The notes under the pieces: generated by a model
The model's input: only the letters and a program-made list of their open reading frames with translations
What the model was told of the DNA's origin: nothing
The model's database searches: none
Program-made: the position numbers and the translations under genes
Assembly: GCA_963377175.1 (NCBI GenBank)
Contig: CAUJNA010000536.1
Location: forward strand, 18,501 to 82,500
From: Effrenium voratum
Taxonomy: Eukaryota; Sar; Dinophyceae; Suessiales; Symbiodiniaceae
Length of the DNA: 64,000 nucleotides
Reading direction: 5' to 3'
Shown: piece after piece, positions 34,490 to 46,300 of the stretch
Numbering within the stretch: position 1 is the first letter of the stretch
How the letters are laid out: every line of letters starts with the position of its first letter

Positions 34490-34712
34490 ATTTGGCTGTG
34501 GGTCAAAACCAATAGTACCATTTTGGGGTAGGTGCACCACCCATTTTAGTCTGTTTTAGTGGGGATTGGGATGTTCACTAGGGGACACTTCGATTTTCAT
34601 TCTTTCCAGGGATCCGAATCTTTCCAGAAAACCTCCGGGAACCCCAGGAGAAACAGCGATCGGTTTTTGAAAGAACGATGGTTGAGAAGAATGGGGAATC
34701 AACCCTTAGATT
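34490..34712 (+). repeat. adjacent family E and family F elements
   Basis: 34490-34580 repeats family E (TGGGTCAAAACCAATAGTAC, CACCCATTTTAGTCTGTTTT); 34586-34712 repeats family F (ATTCTTTCCAGGGATCC, AGAATGGGGAATCAACCC). The two stand side by side in one intron. Confidence 0.7.
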
Positions 34713-34929
34713 ATTGAAGAGTTGGCACCCGCCTCAAAAGGGGTAGCCTGACCTTTTCAGCCCCCACTTGACTTCCGTCTACCATTGCGGGTCCCGACAA
34801 TTGTTCACTTCGTGCGGCCAGGAGAAAGCACGTTCCCAACAGAAGGACATCCTTTCTGAAAACCATGTGAATCAACCAGAGGTTGAAGACAGGGTCGATA
34901 TTATTTTCTATCCCCGAAAGCTCCATATT

Positions 34930-35062
34930 TTCTTTTTTTGGTAAATACCGATCCCTTTCTTAGTAGAGGGTTGACAGGATGCCCCAAAAGAAGAGCGGGT
35001 ATTTGGAGTAGGGGGGAAGGGTTGATTCCTTTTCTATTCTTTTCCCCCATCCTTCTACTTGC
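34930..35062 (-). repeat. family F element, inverted
   Basis: AATACCGATCCCTTTCTTAG to TTCCTTTTCTATTCTTTTCC; ends directly at the acceptor of the 35065 exon, so the element supplies the polypyrimidine tract. Confidence 0.6.
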
Positions 35063-35064
35063 AG

Positions 35065-35137
35065 AAATTACCAATCTTCCCGGCGGCGTGGAAGCCCCAA
35101 CTTTTGTTCGAAGAAGTCCCCAAAGAGAATGGGGAAG
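35065..35137 (+). CDS. exon KLPIFPAAWKPQLLFEEVPK
   Basis: TTGCAG acceptor; KLPIFPAAWKPQLLFEEVPK, ENGE; GT donor at 35138. If unspliced the frame runs on to TAG at 35219 (TTRIILDSEGRRPPKLLTQH), also protein-like. Probably an N-terminal exon of the helicase gene. Confidence 0.45.
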
Positions 35138-36249
35138 GTACAACTCGAATTATACTTGATTCGGAAGGACGGAGACCGCCCAAACTCCTCACCCAGCATC
35201 TGAGAGATGGGTTGATCTTCTAGGGCAGGTCCTGGCGGTTTCACCAGCCAAGTAAAGTAGGACAGAACCCTTCAGTTCCTGCCTGGCTTCATGAGGGTCA
35301 TGGTAAGGGAGTCTACACTTCGCAATCAGAGCAGAACCAAACGTCAGCCTGGGTTTTAGGCTCTGCTCAAGTGGTGGACAGCACTACTACATCTCTCGCT
35401 CGATGTGGGTCCTAAGACGTACCGACGGATCCATGGTGCGCAGAAGAAACTTTTGGACGACGAAACCCTTCCAAAACTAGAAGGCTTTGTCTATGTACCA
35501 ATGTGAACCATGAAACCCGGCACGTCCGGGTTCTCACCAAACAGGATACCGATCGGTTTTGATGGTGAGTGGCCAAGATTCGGGTGGGGATTTATGTCCA
35601 CCAACCACTGTGAGCGGGTTGTGAGAACAAAAAGCGATGGCCAAATGTGTGTGCATGTGTCAAAATAGGAAGTCGCACCGTGGGTTTCCCTTTGACTTTC
35701 CGTGTTTGCCGACACCAAAAAGGGCAACCTCCCAAGAAAACTCCTGCCTCGAACTTTGCAGGTGTGGTCCGGTGCGCACAAGCCCGGAGAGAAGGCGGGG
35801 CGGTAGCTTTTTCGTGAGAAACGCAAACAGCACCTCTCCGGGGTCTCCGCAACGTTCTTTTATGGGTCGAAACATATGAACGTATCAAACATCAGAAGAC
35901 AACGTTTATTTCAAGTACCCGAAATGTCTGTGGGCCGAGTTATGTAAAAAAGCTGTAGACCGGTATCAATATATCTGATTTTCAGTGTCCAAGATTCAGA
36001 GTGGGATTGGAGTTTCCCAATAAGGGAACCGTTTTCGCGTTTCGCGGTTGGAGTGGCTTGGAGGTTTGTGCTAAAGGGACCCCTGGTTTGTGCGTTGCTT
36101 AGCTGGACCTATTATATAAGGGTACGATTCTCCGCCAAGATCTTTGTTTTGCTGCAGGCAAACCAACAAAGACGTTTTGAGGCTTGAGCTGTCCTTTGGA
36201 CTCCCAAGGCCTACAGTGCATCGGTGTTCGCGCTTGCGAGTTCTTTTGC

Positions 36250-36470
36250 ATGTAACGGGGCCCACTGAACTGCCCGCCAAGTTCAGCTCGTTTCGAAACG
36301 AGCCATGGACGCTCAAGGTGTCAGGGGTGCAGGGGTGCCAGGCTTTGTCTCAAACCGGCAGAATAGCAGCCGCTTTGGTTCAATGTGGGGCCAAACCGAG
36401 GGGCGTGATCTCCTTTGTTCTGGACACCAAAGTGAAGCCAATGTTGGAAGTTTTGCCCAGGTTAAGTTGC
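36250..36470 (+). CDS. possible exon
   Basis: An open frame containing RIAAALVQCGAKPRGVISFV and LDTKVKPMLEVLPRL. Protein-like but with no clear splice sites; weak. Confidence 0.25.
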
Positions 36471-36942
36471 TTCAACCACAAAACACTAAAGGGACTCACA
36501 CTCATTTTCAAATGGGCTTGTTTTGAAATGATGCACGCCCCACAATGGGTGTTTTCTATGCTGCTTCCATTCAAGCAAATCCAACAAGGGGTTCCCCAAA
36601 AAAGGACAGACTCAAATTTGAGGGTAACCCTTTTTGTGTGGTCATTTTTTTGAGGGGCCCCTAAGAACATACCACGCTCAGTTTTGCGAGCCGCAGCCTC
36701 AAATGGCCATGGGTCAAAATCCCGTACCAGTGAGTTCATCCCACTCCAAGCACAAAAATAGGAAGCCTAGAATGGGTGGTGAGTTTCACCTACCAACCTC
36801 CAACCACAAACATAGGTTCTAAAATGGGTGGGTGAAGTTCACCTTCCCACCAAAATGGGATCCCGAAACGGTTTTGACAACCACAGCCAAATTTGAGTCT
36901 TCGGCATGGCGACCGCTTTTTTTTTTTTTGCGTGTCGACGAG

Positions 36943-37004
36943 GCCTTCGCAGCCTATGCCTCCAGATGCCTGGCGCGGGGTCCGAGAGAGACAGTTCTCG
37001 ACGG
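36943..37004 (+). CDS. helicase gene, upstream exon
   Basis: GAG acceptor; AFAAYASRCLARGPRETVLD, GT donor at 37005 (or GA just before). Helical and polar. Phase to the next exon is not resolved. Confidence 0.45.
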
Positions 37005-37270
37005 GTGTCGGTAAAAATGGGCCGCTCATGTGCGTGTGTGTTTTTTTTTGGGGGGGAACTGCTTGTTGGGTGGGTGAAAAAAAGGGGGAGCCACAAGGAA
37101 AACCTATTTTTGTTGGCACTCTTTTCAGGTTGGTTTAAATGGGAGCCCCAATCTTGCTTTGCCTTGCCTTGCCTTGCCTTGCCTTGTCTGCTTGCTTGCT
37201 ATTTTTTGTTGGAAGGGTGCCCTACTCTTGAAGGGGCGAAGGAAGACTCCCACTCCATCTGTCCCCTCAG

Positions 37271-37333
37271 GCCAAGGCGGGGCTGGGAACTGCGGACAGC
37301 CCCTTCGCCGGCTTGAAGATGCGGCTCCACCAG
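37271..37333 (+). CDS. helicase exon before motif I
   Basis: CTCAG acceptor; AKAGLGTADSPFAGLKMRLH and Q. The GA donor at 37334 joins Q to ESASFLLHPE in frame. Confidence 0.65.
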
Positions 37334-40300
37334 GAGAGGGCCGCGTCTCGTTTTTTTTTTTTTTTTTTTTGTTGTGTGTGTTTCTTTCGGGTTTCGACCT
37401 CCCGAGGTGTTCCTTCAGATCAACCCGAACCCTCAACAGAAGTCCAGACGCATTTGTGTGTGGCTTTTTTTTGTTGGGGGTTGTTCAGTCCAGACAAAGT
37501 CGTTGTTTTCTAGGCCTAGATTGGTGGGACCCCCCGCAAAAATGGTGGACATGATTCTAGGTGGCTGTTCAGTCCTCCAACCACCAAATGGGTGGCTCGT
37601 GTTTTTCCAGGTTTTCCTTTCGGTTTCTTTCCCGAAAAACAGTAGAGCCGCCTGGGCCATTTCCTGGGGGTCTGTCCTCCTTTTGAGTTGGCACCCTCTT
37701 TTTCTTGGCGGGTTTCAAAGAGGGAACACCGAAATCCATCTTGGAATTGAACCACCCAAAAAGGAGACACGAGAAGCCTGCTTTGTGTATCATCACATTT
37801 ACAAAAAGAACAAAGTGTTTTTTTTGGCTGCTGAAGCTCCTTTTACACAAATAACCGAGTGTCCCTTTTTAGTTGCCTAAGAGTTTTCCAGTTAGAGACC
37901 CCCCAAGATTGGAGCTGCAGGAGTCTGCGTCCTTCCTGCTGCACCCGGAGAGCCCCGTCACCCGGCTGCTGGTGGACCACGCCACCGGCACTGGCAAGGC
38001 GGGATCGATGGAGTCCCGAGCCTCTCATGCATACTGTGGATGGACGAAATCCATTTCGTACCACCGTTCAGAAACCCTGGGTTCTGGTGATTCCCCTGCA
38101 AATACCAACACAGTAGGGAGGCGTCCACATCAAGAAACCATGTTCCATGGTTTATCCCGGGTAAATTGAGAACTTGCGTATACAAATATATGTATATATA
38201 TATATATATATGGTGGACGCCAGAGTTCAGTGGGGGATAACAAGGTGCGCCAACATCTCGTGTAAAGCCCACTCAAATTCATTCCTTCTCAACAGGGGGG
38301 CCTTCATTTTCAGCTGGCGCGACTGGTTTTGGGACCTCTTTAGGTAATGAAATAACTGTAATGAAGGTGGCCCCTGAACCCTTGCGTGTGTGTCTGGTAT
38401 TGTTTTTTTGAGTTGTTTGAAGGGACGGCGACGGACACCGGCCGCTTTTTCTTTTCTTCTCCCAGGTCCTTGAGACAAACCCAGGCCCCAAGCTTCCCAA
38501 GACCGCGCAGCGAGCTTTCGAGAAAGGCATCGGTGGATTTGAGGAACTCGGAAGCTCATCGGAAGGTGGCTCCTTTCCAGTTTCCCCAAAGCACCAGTTC
38601 AAAATCGAGCGAGTCAAATACCCACCCCCATTTTTTTTTAAACATATCCTCGTGACATTTTTCAGGGAACCTGACATGGTGAGCGAGGCATCGTCTCCTT
38701 CCCCCAACTGTGCACCTCGCGCGGAAGGTCGAAATCACACTCGTTTTTTTTTTCTTCTTCTTTTTTGTTCTTCTCCTTTTTCTTTTTTTTTCTTCTCGGA
38801 TTTGAACTCCCGAAGATGGCGGGGTTTGGCCGTTGGCTTTCCGATTTCAAAAGCCGACACTGAAAGGGGTGACCAACTCCAAACAACGACTCATGTTCCA
38901 GTCCAAGCAGTCGTGGGGGAATGCGGAGAACGTTTTTCTCCCCCCCCCCCCCCCGTTTTCCACCCCCCCGTTCCTCCCCCCACGATTTCCCCCCGTTTCG
39001 GTTCAGTTCGCTCTGTCAGACTCTCATCATGCTCCGAATCCTCGACAACTACTTCGACGATGCCAGGCCGAAGGCAGGAGATGGTGAGCGAAGGGCTCTG
39101 GAGCACTCGATCTTCTCCGATTCATTTTCCTGAAATCGAAGCTTTGTGTTTAATAACGCCGTCATTTGAAGAGGAGTTGTGTGTTTCTTCCTTTCGTTTT
39201 AGCGCCGTCATACTTTCGAATCCATTTTCTTCCATTCCTGTCCGTTCTGTCGCCAATTAATGGATTGGGAAAGAGGTGCCACAGCATGAAGAGAGAAGGA
39301 ATGGACTGGGGAAGCGACGGGCCCTTTCTAGAGTATTCATCGGGTCACGCCCGTCACTCTCTGTCTCTCCTCCTCACTCTCGTTCCAAATCCATTCCTGC
39401 ATCTGGGGTTTTTGAGAGTGAGAAGAGAGGTCTATTTTCTCATCTCCAAGTTACTGGTAGAATAGAGAGGGGTAGATGGAGAGGGAGAGCCAGAATCTCA
39501 TTCCATTCCCTTTACCTTGGACAAAATGAAGGTAGATTTTGAGTGGATCCCGGGTTTTCTGGACACCATCTACTGACTTGGGAAGCGGGTTTCAGACGAG
39601 CCTGGTTTCAGAAGAGCCATAAAAAAGAGTTTGGGGGAAGGCATCATGAGGTATACCGAAGGGGTTTTCTTGTGACTTGGTGACTGGAACTGGGCCATGC
39701 TCTCTGTAGGCATGGGAACTGTCTTTGGGGGCCATGGGGGCATGGCCCCATAGTTCGGTGCGGGGGCCAGTTGGACGAGTGCTAGTTGAGTATGTCTGGT
39801 TTTGAAGGGGAGACCGAAGGAAAACCCTGCCATTTTGGGGTCCCTCGAAAAAAGACGCACCTCGTTGGGTGTGGCCGGTTCGCCAGGTTGTGATCTTCCC
39901 GAAAGACTCGGTGTGTGACAACTTCTACCAGGAGATTGCGTGGTGCACCTACCCCAAAATGGGATGCCATTGGTTTTGACCCACAGCCACTTGACAACTC
40001 GCCTGGAATCCCGGAAGGAACAAGAAAGGAAGGTTCCTCTCCCGAGAAAACCAACCAAATAGGGAAGACGTGAGGAAAAGTAGAGGGCTTCCGTTCCAGC
40101 CCCTAATCAGCCATTTTGATTCTTAGCCATTGGTTTTGAAGGGGAGACCTCTGCAAAGCCCTGGTTTTGAAAACATGACATACTGTGGATCGGCGAAGTC
40201 CATTCGCGCCACTTTGAAACCATGATGTTTGTTGTTTCCGAACGTGCGATTTCTGGATTTTGCGCCCATCTACACTAAGGTCCGCATTTCAGTTGTTTTT

Positions 40301-43300
40301 TCTTTTCCGGGCCCCAGACACCCAACAACCTGCTTGCCGAAATGAGTGGCAAAGGGCGATTGATTGGACCACAGGGACACCTTCTACGGACGTTTCTGAA
40401 CCTAGGATGACCAAGGATAAGACTCCTTTTTTTGGGATAAGGGACATAGATTCCGCAAACCAACCGTGCCCGATGTTAATACCGAGGTGGGTGCGCCATT
40501 TCTTGGAAGGTACCCTTTCCGGGTCAAATTGATTGAAAACCACAACCAACTGGGACCTGAAGAATGGGTCCCTTTGTTTTCCTTTTTGTTTCCCCATTGA
40601 AGGCAGGAAAAGGTGGGTGCCAGCCCAAAGACAGGCCCTTTAGGCACACGCGAGAGAAGCCCATGCCGCCGCAAGCGAAGACCAGGAACTCTTGAAGTGG
40701 CCCACGCGCTGGCGCCACTTCTTTTGCTTCCTGCGACCGGCGGAGGCGAGGCCTCGCCATTCCCTGCGCGCGTCACTGAACTTCCAAAAGCGGCCGCGGC
40801 CAGTAAATTGATCAGCGTTTGAAGGGAAATCCAGTCATCCATGCAGAATTCTGGGCAGGTGGTTTGTTTGTTTTCTACGCTGGGGGGGGTGCCATATGGA
40901 TTTGGACGGTCCACAATTCGTGGCTGGTTTGCGGGTTCTTGTCAGGGGTGGTTGCCTATAACGGGTGTGTCAACTTCCCAGTAAAGCAGCCACCACAAGG
41001 GTACCCTCAAAATCACACACACACACACGTGGAGAAGATGTGGAGATGTGGAGAGGATTTGAAGGGCGCCCCAAAAAGGTGACTCTTCAGACAGCCTCGC
41101 AGGTAGAGCTTTTTTCCCCCGAAGGTTTCGTTGACATATCGGCTATGAATCAAAGCAACTGGCTGGGTGAAATGAGCCCTTTGAGAGACTCATGCTACTC
41201 ATATCACTCGGTTCAGTGGCAACAGCTGTTCATAAACCGTTCATTTCTCCAGTTCCAAAAACATATGCTCTAATTCCATTTCCCTGTCTTGTAGGTAAGC
41301 AAGGGAACCGCCCTTAAACCAATAGGAAAATGGCCTGTTGCCTGCTACAGTGGTGGCTCTAAATGGGGCTTCGATGGACCAAAGAGCAATTTCGCGAGAC
41401 AGATGAGACCTAAGTCAGCAATAAAAATACCTTACTCAATACCTAGGGAGTAATTGCCAGTAAAAAAATGGCCCAAGAGGGAGTCAAATTAGATGATGAT
41501 TGCTCCTGAAGGGTATATCAACCCAACCATCGTTGTAATGGTGGTTTGAACCCTAGGGCAATAATTTGTTTGGACAATCTCCCCTCATGGCAAATGGCGG
41601 AGGATTCATGCCTCCAGAATCCATCAAGAACTGGCGAACATGGAGGGCCCCCAACTTCTTGAAGGACCCCGATTTCTTGGGCTTCTCCGTTTCTTTTCTG
41701 GGATTCCCCGAACCCCCCCCCCCCAGTAACAATGGGCTTCTCCGGTTTTGGGCTTCCCCTTTTTCCCCAAAGTTCCTCTATCTCATTTTCTTCGAGGTGC
41801 CCAGGCGGTAATTTCGGAACCCGGGGCCCTCGCGGCGCGCGCTGAAAGCTTCTTCGCGCGGCAGGCGTCCCTGGCCAGCGGCGCAAAGGACTGGCGCCGG
41901 AAGAGGTTCGAGGCCGAAGGCTCAAGCCGCCGCTCGAAAGGGCGACTCTGTCTGGTGGTCCAAAACCTCCGGCGCCTTTGGGTCGTTGTGAACTTGGTTA
42001 GTTGGGTTGCCCAAGATGGGGTGTCATTTTAGAATAATTAGGGCCTCAACAAGAGTACAGACGCGTTTGGGCGCGCCTTTCTTTTTAGGGCCTTTGTTTC
42101 GTGGTTGTCCTTTCAGTTTGTGCTTCAAAAAGCCCACCAACAAAGGGGGTTCCCTTCGTCTTGCCCATTTGAGTTTGAGGTCTGGGACCTCAACAATGAC
42201 CGATCTCGAGCAGAGGTGCCGACTTTGGACGAATCGATCGAAGCACGCAGAGCGAGGTGTACCATGAGCCACGGGGGGGTCGAAACACGTCGTGTTTTGA
42301 GCATAGCATGCTCGCCGCTGTGCTCTCGAATTGAGGCTTAAGGAATATCCTGCATTGCGAGGCTCGGATACATGAGTGCGAGCTACAAGGCAGGCAAGGC
42401 AGACTGCTTTCTGCAATTCGGTTCTCAGGTTCTCAGCGTTATTGCCACTTGGTTCCAGAGGGCCCTTGCTGGAGCCATGGAGCACGTGGTTTTCAGTCAG
42501 CTGAATGCGCTGGATGATGCCACCTTGGCGTCTTGTCGGCGTGTCCCCAAAAAACCAGGGGACCCGGCCCCGATTGTCCTATTGTTGGGGACAGGTTTGA
42601 TAATTTTGGCCGTTGCTATGAGAAACGCAGCGGCTAGTTTGGCAGGGGCGCGGGGCCCAACACGAAGCTTCAATTACGAATTCTCTATTCTCTCTCATGT
42701 GTGTGTGTGTGTTGCGGGTAGCACCTTTGCGCCATGTTGGGTGTCCACAAACGACAGTCACCGATGCATCCTTGGAGCCAAAGTTGCATCTCCGAGATGT
42801 TCGGAATTTTGGGGCGGATGGCCTTCCGCCGAACGCCTTCCGCTTAGGCGACCATCATCACAGACTTGGTGCGCGACAAGCCTGAGCTGGCACCGGCGCT
42901 GGTGAGCTTAGCAGTTCCCGCCCCTTCTCGGGATGGACTTCTCATGACCCATTTGTTCGTTGGTTCAATTCGTTACCCGGTTTGTGACCATCGATTTGTC
43001 AAAAAAAGAACGGCCTGGGGGTCGAAACATGGTGTTCGGGTCCGAGTAAAAAACACATCATACACACTAGCTTGGTTCAAAGGGAAGCCAAAAGGACAGC
43101 TGTCATTTGGAGGGGGTCCCTTTGAGACACAGCGCCGTTGCGTCCCGCACCCGCCCATTCGAGTGATCAGATGGGAAAGCTTGGATGCTCAGGATCTGAC
43201 CTTTGCACCGACCAAAGCTCTGATCGGCGAGGGCGCTCGATGTACGGGCACCATCAAGAAATCCCCGGCAGACTCTTGAATGACATATAGATATGGCGCA

Positions 43301-46300
43301 AATGAGCTATGGTCAGAATTAACAAAGCCAAAGGGACACACCATTTGTCCTTTTTGAGGCTCCTCAAAATGGGCAGGCCCATGTGTGTGGTCAAAAGCTT
43401 GTTACTTGTGGGTAGGGATGATCCTCCACCTCGTGAGTGGGCTCTAGACAGCCAATATAAAGTTGCCTAAGGGACACACAAGGAGCTTGAACCACGGCAT
43501 GAGCGCCAAAAGAGCATCCTGATTGTTGCTAGTGAGGCCAGCCTCTTTACGTCCAAAATGGGCGGAAGCACATTCCACATTCATCACCGACTCCTACAGA
43601 TGGAGTTGATACGGGGAAGAATGTCGACCCCGCAACTGGGAGAATGTCGACCCCGAACCTGGGGTCGATTTTTTTCTGGGGTTCCCACAGGAACTGGGCT
43701 TCGGGTTTATCGACTGCCCCGATCTGAACTCGGTCTTCGGCTGCGATGTGGTGGTCTTCCCGCAGCAGGCATCTGAAAGCCAGCGCGCCTTATTCTTGGA
43801 ATCGGGCGGAGGAATCTTGAGGCTTCCAACCCCCCGGAAATTTTCGTTCCGGAGGGTTCCATTCTCTTGGGCTGTTGGGGATTCCTCCTGGGCTTATATA
43901 TATATATATACACATACATGGTATGTTTGTTGGGGGGGTATGGTTCCCCTAAATTTCAACCGATTCTCATTAAAAGAAGGGCCCAAGGGGAGGCCAATTC
44001 TAAGAGTCGGAAGGCATTTGTGGACGTGAATCGCCAAATTTTGATGATTTCGGGTCCCTAAGCACAAATCATGCCCACATTTTGAGAGTGACTCCGATTG
44101 GTTCGAGAGAAAACGTCTGATTTCGGCCTTTGCGGCCTTTGCTGCCAAATTTTCTTGCTTTGAAATGCTTAAATCACTGAGGCCGAGGCTTCATCAGAAG
44201 GGGCCTGAGCACACACACGGCTTTGGGGCATATTTTGTCTGGCCTTTTAACGGCCGTGGCAGAAAGGCTGCAAACGGATTGCTCCGGTGGCTCGCGAGGT
44301 GTTTTTGGGAGGTCGAGCTTGGCGGTTCCGATGGGACTTGAAGCATTCTGTTCATCCTCTCCAATGGGAAGGAAGCTGACTGAGGTCAGGTACAGGAAGG
44401 AACGGGAGCGAGCGCGCCATGGTGGGGACCCGGGAAGGATGTTTCAGCATTGACTATCATGGGAAGCCATTCAACCGGAATTGGGGGGCAGGGTGGGGTG
44501 GGTTGCCACTTTTCTTGACCCGTGAGTTGGTCAACAAGGGATGCACCAAAACATGGTAACAAGAGGATGCTGGTTGGACAGTGAGTGAGAGAAAATGCTG
44601 AACGACAAGCAAGCCGGTGTAGATGTGCTGTGAGGCCACAGCCTGCTTTGTCCATCGTAAGCTACGGTCAATTTGGTAGGGACATTGGGGGGACTCACTA
44701 AATTCCCTACAGCGAAGCTAGTTTCGAGAGAATTTGACAGGGCTCCTTAAAAGATACATGTTGCCCATTTGAAACATGGCTTTTTCCACCAAAATGAAGG
44801 GACACCACGATTTACAAGGCAATGTTCAAGTGCATAATGTAAGGATCCCTGTTTGATTTGTCTGCGTCTCAAGTGAAGATCATTCCCTACCGCTCGCAGG
44901 TCGGCACGTTGACCGAGGGTCAACGTGTGAATTTTGTCCGTGCCTTATGGCCCAGCGTGGCAATAGTGCCCGGTGGGCAATTCGAGATGTGGCGGTGAAA
45001 CTTGACAGGGCATGCCTTCCCAAATGCTTGGTGGACAAAATCCCCGCCAAGATGATGTCCACAAAAGGGTCTCCAATTGAACTTTGTACTCCTATTAGCC
45101 ATGATCAAAAGTCTCAGTTACTTGGGGTTAGGGGCTGGTCATGGACTCGGAAGGGGTTTTGGACAATCGTTAGACGGGTTCTTAAGGGAGCCATGACTCG
45201 ACCAGAGCCATCTTTGTCATGTGTCGCGGCCTTGACACTGTCGACTCTGAGGCTGTTACACTGAATGAAGAGAACAAGCCGCAAGCCTTTGATTTGGCGG
45301 AAGAGGAATCTCAAGATGCACTAAAAATTCCTTGCTCCGCATGCGGCTTGCCGCATGTTCTTTGAGTGGCCTCTCTTGAGGCGCTTTCTTTGCTTTTTTT
45401 TCCGACTCAGGAGCCCAAAGGCATGATGATGATGAATCCCATGGGTGGCTGCTCTATGGGCTCCATGGGTAGTATGGGCATGGGCATGGGCATGAATGGA
45501 GGGGGCATGGATGCCACTGCTGCTATGGCGAAGTCTGCCGCGCGGCCGCCCCCGCGCCTTTTATGCAAGACCGACGCAATCCCATGGGTGTGACACGTGT
45601 TTGGGTGTATGTTTGTGTGCGTGTGTGAACGTGTGTATGTGTGTATGGGTGTATGGGTGTGTGTGTGTGTGTGTGTGTGTGCGTGTGTGTTTGTTTTTGG
45701 CGGGACCCGAAGTGGTGAACATCGTTCACGTGGGATTTTGTCCGCCGACCACCTTGAGGGTTCCAATTTCAAGCTCATGCGCATATGGGGTTGTCTCAAA
45801 ATAGACACGCCCATACTTTCGTCAATTTCTTTCGGGCTGCTCTTGGCTTGGAAACCACGGCCTGCATCCCTGGAGAGGCTTTAAAAGGAAAGTACAACTT
45901 GCTTGCAGGGTCTAACTGGGTGCATGCATGTTTTGAGGCTCAGTACCCTTGTCAGGTTGGTTTCATGAGAAACCAAGAGGAAATCCGCACATGGTCTCTT
46001 TTTGAGGGTGCCCTTTTTTGGTGGTTTTGAAGGCAAACCAGAAGGACATCCGCCCATTTTGTGGGTCAATTTCCTAAAAACCGACGAGCGACGCATATCC
46101 AATTCGATTTCTGCTGCAGTGCCGCGAGTCCAGCGTTGAAAGCTGCGACTGGGACTCAGGAGCCAAGACTTTGGGCCTCCTGATCAAGAGCTTGGAGTCT
46201 TCGCCTTGCACTGAGTCGCATTGCTGGAAGGCGTCAGTTGGAGGTGTCCTTTAATTCTTGGGCGTTTTGGGGGGTGGTTAAACGGATTGAAACCCCGCCT

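Noticed and set aside
40260..40532. Helicase exon with CRNEWQRAIDW, similar to the CRNFY block
   Set aside because: The real block (VCDNFYQ) is at 39887, and joining to this frame creates a stop codon.
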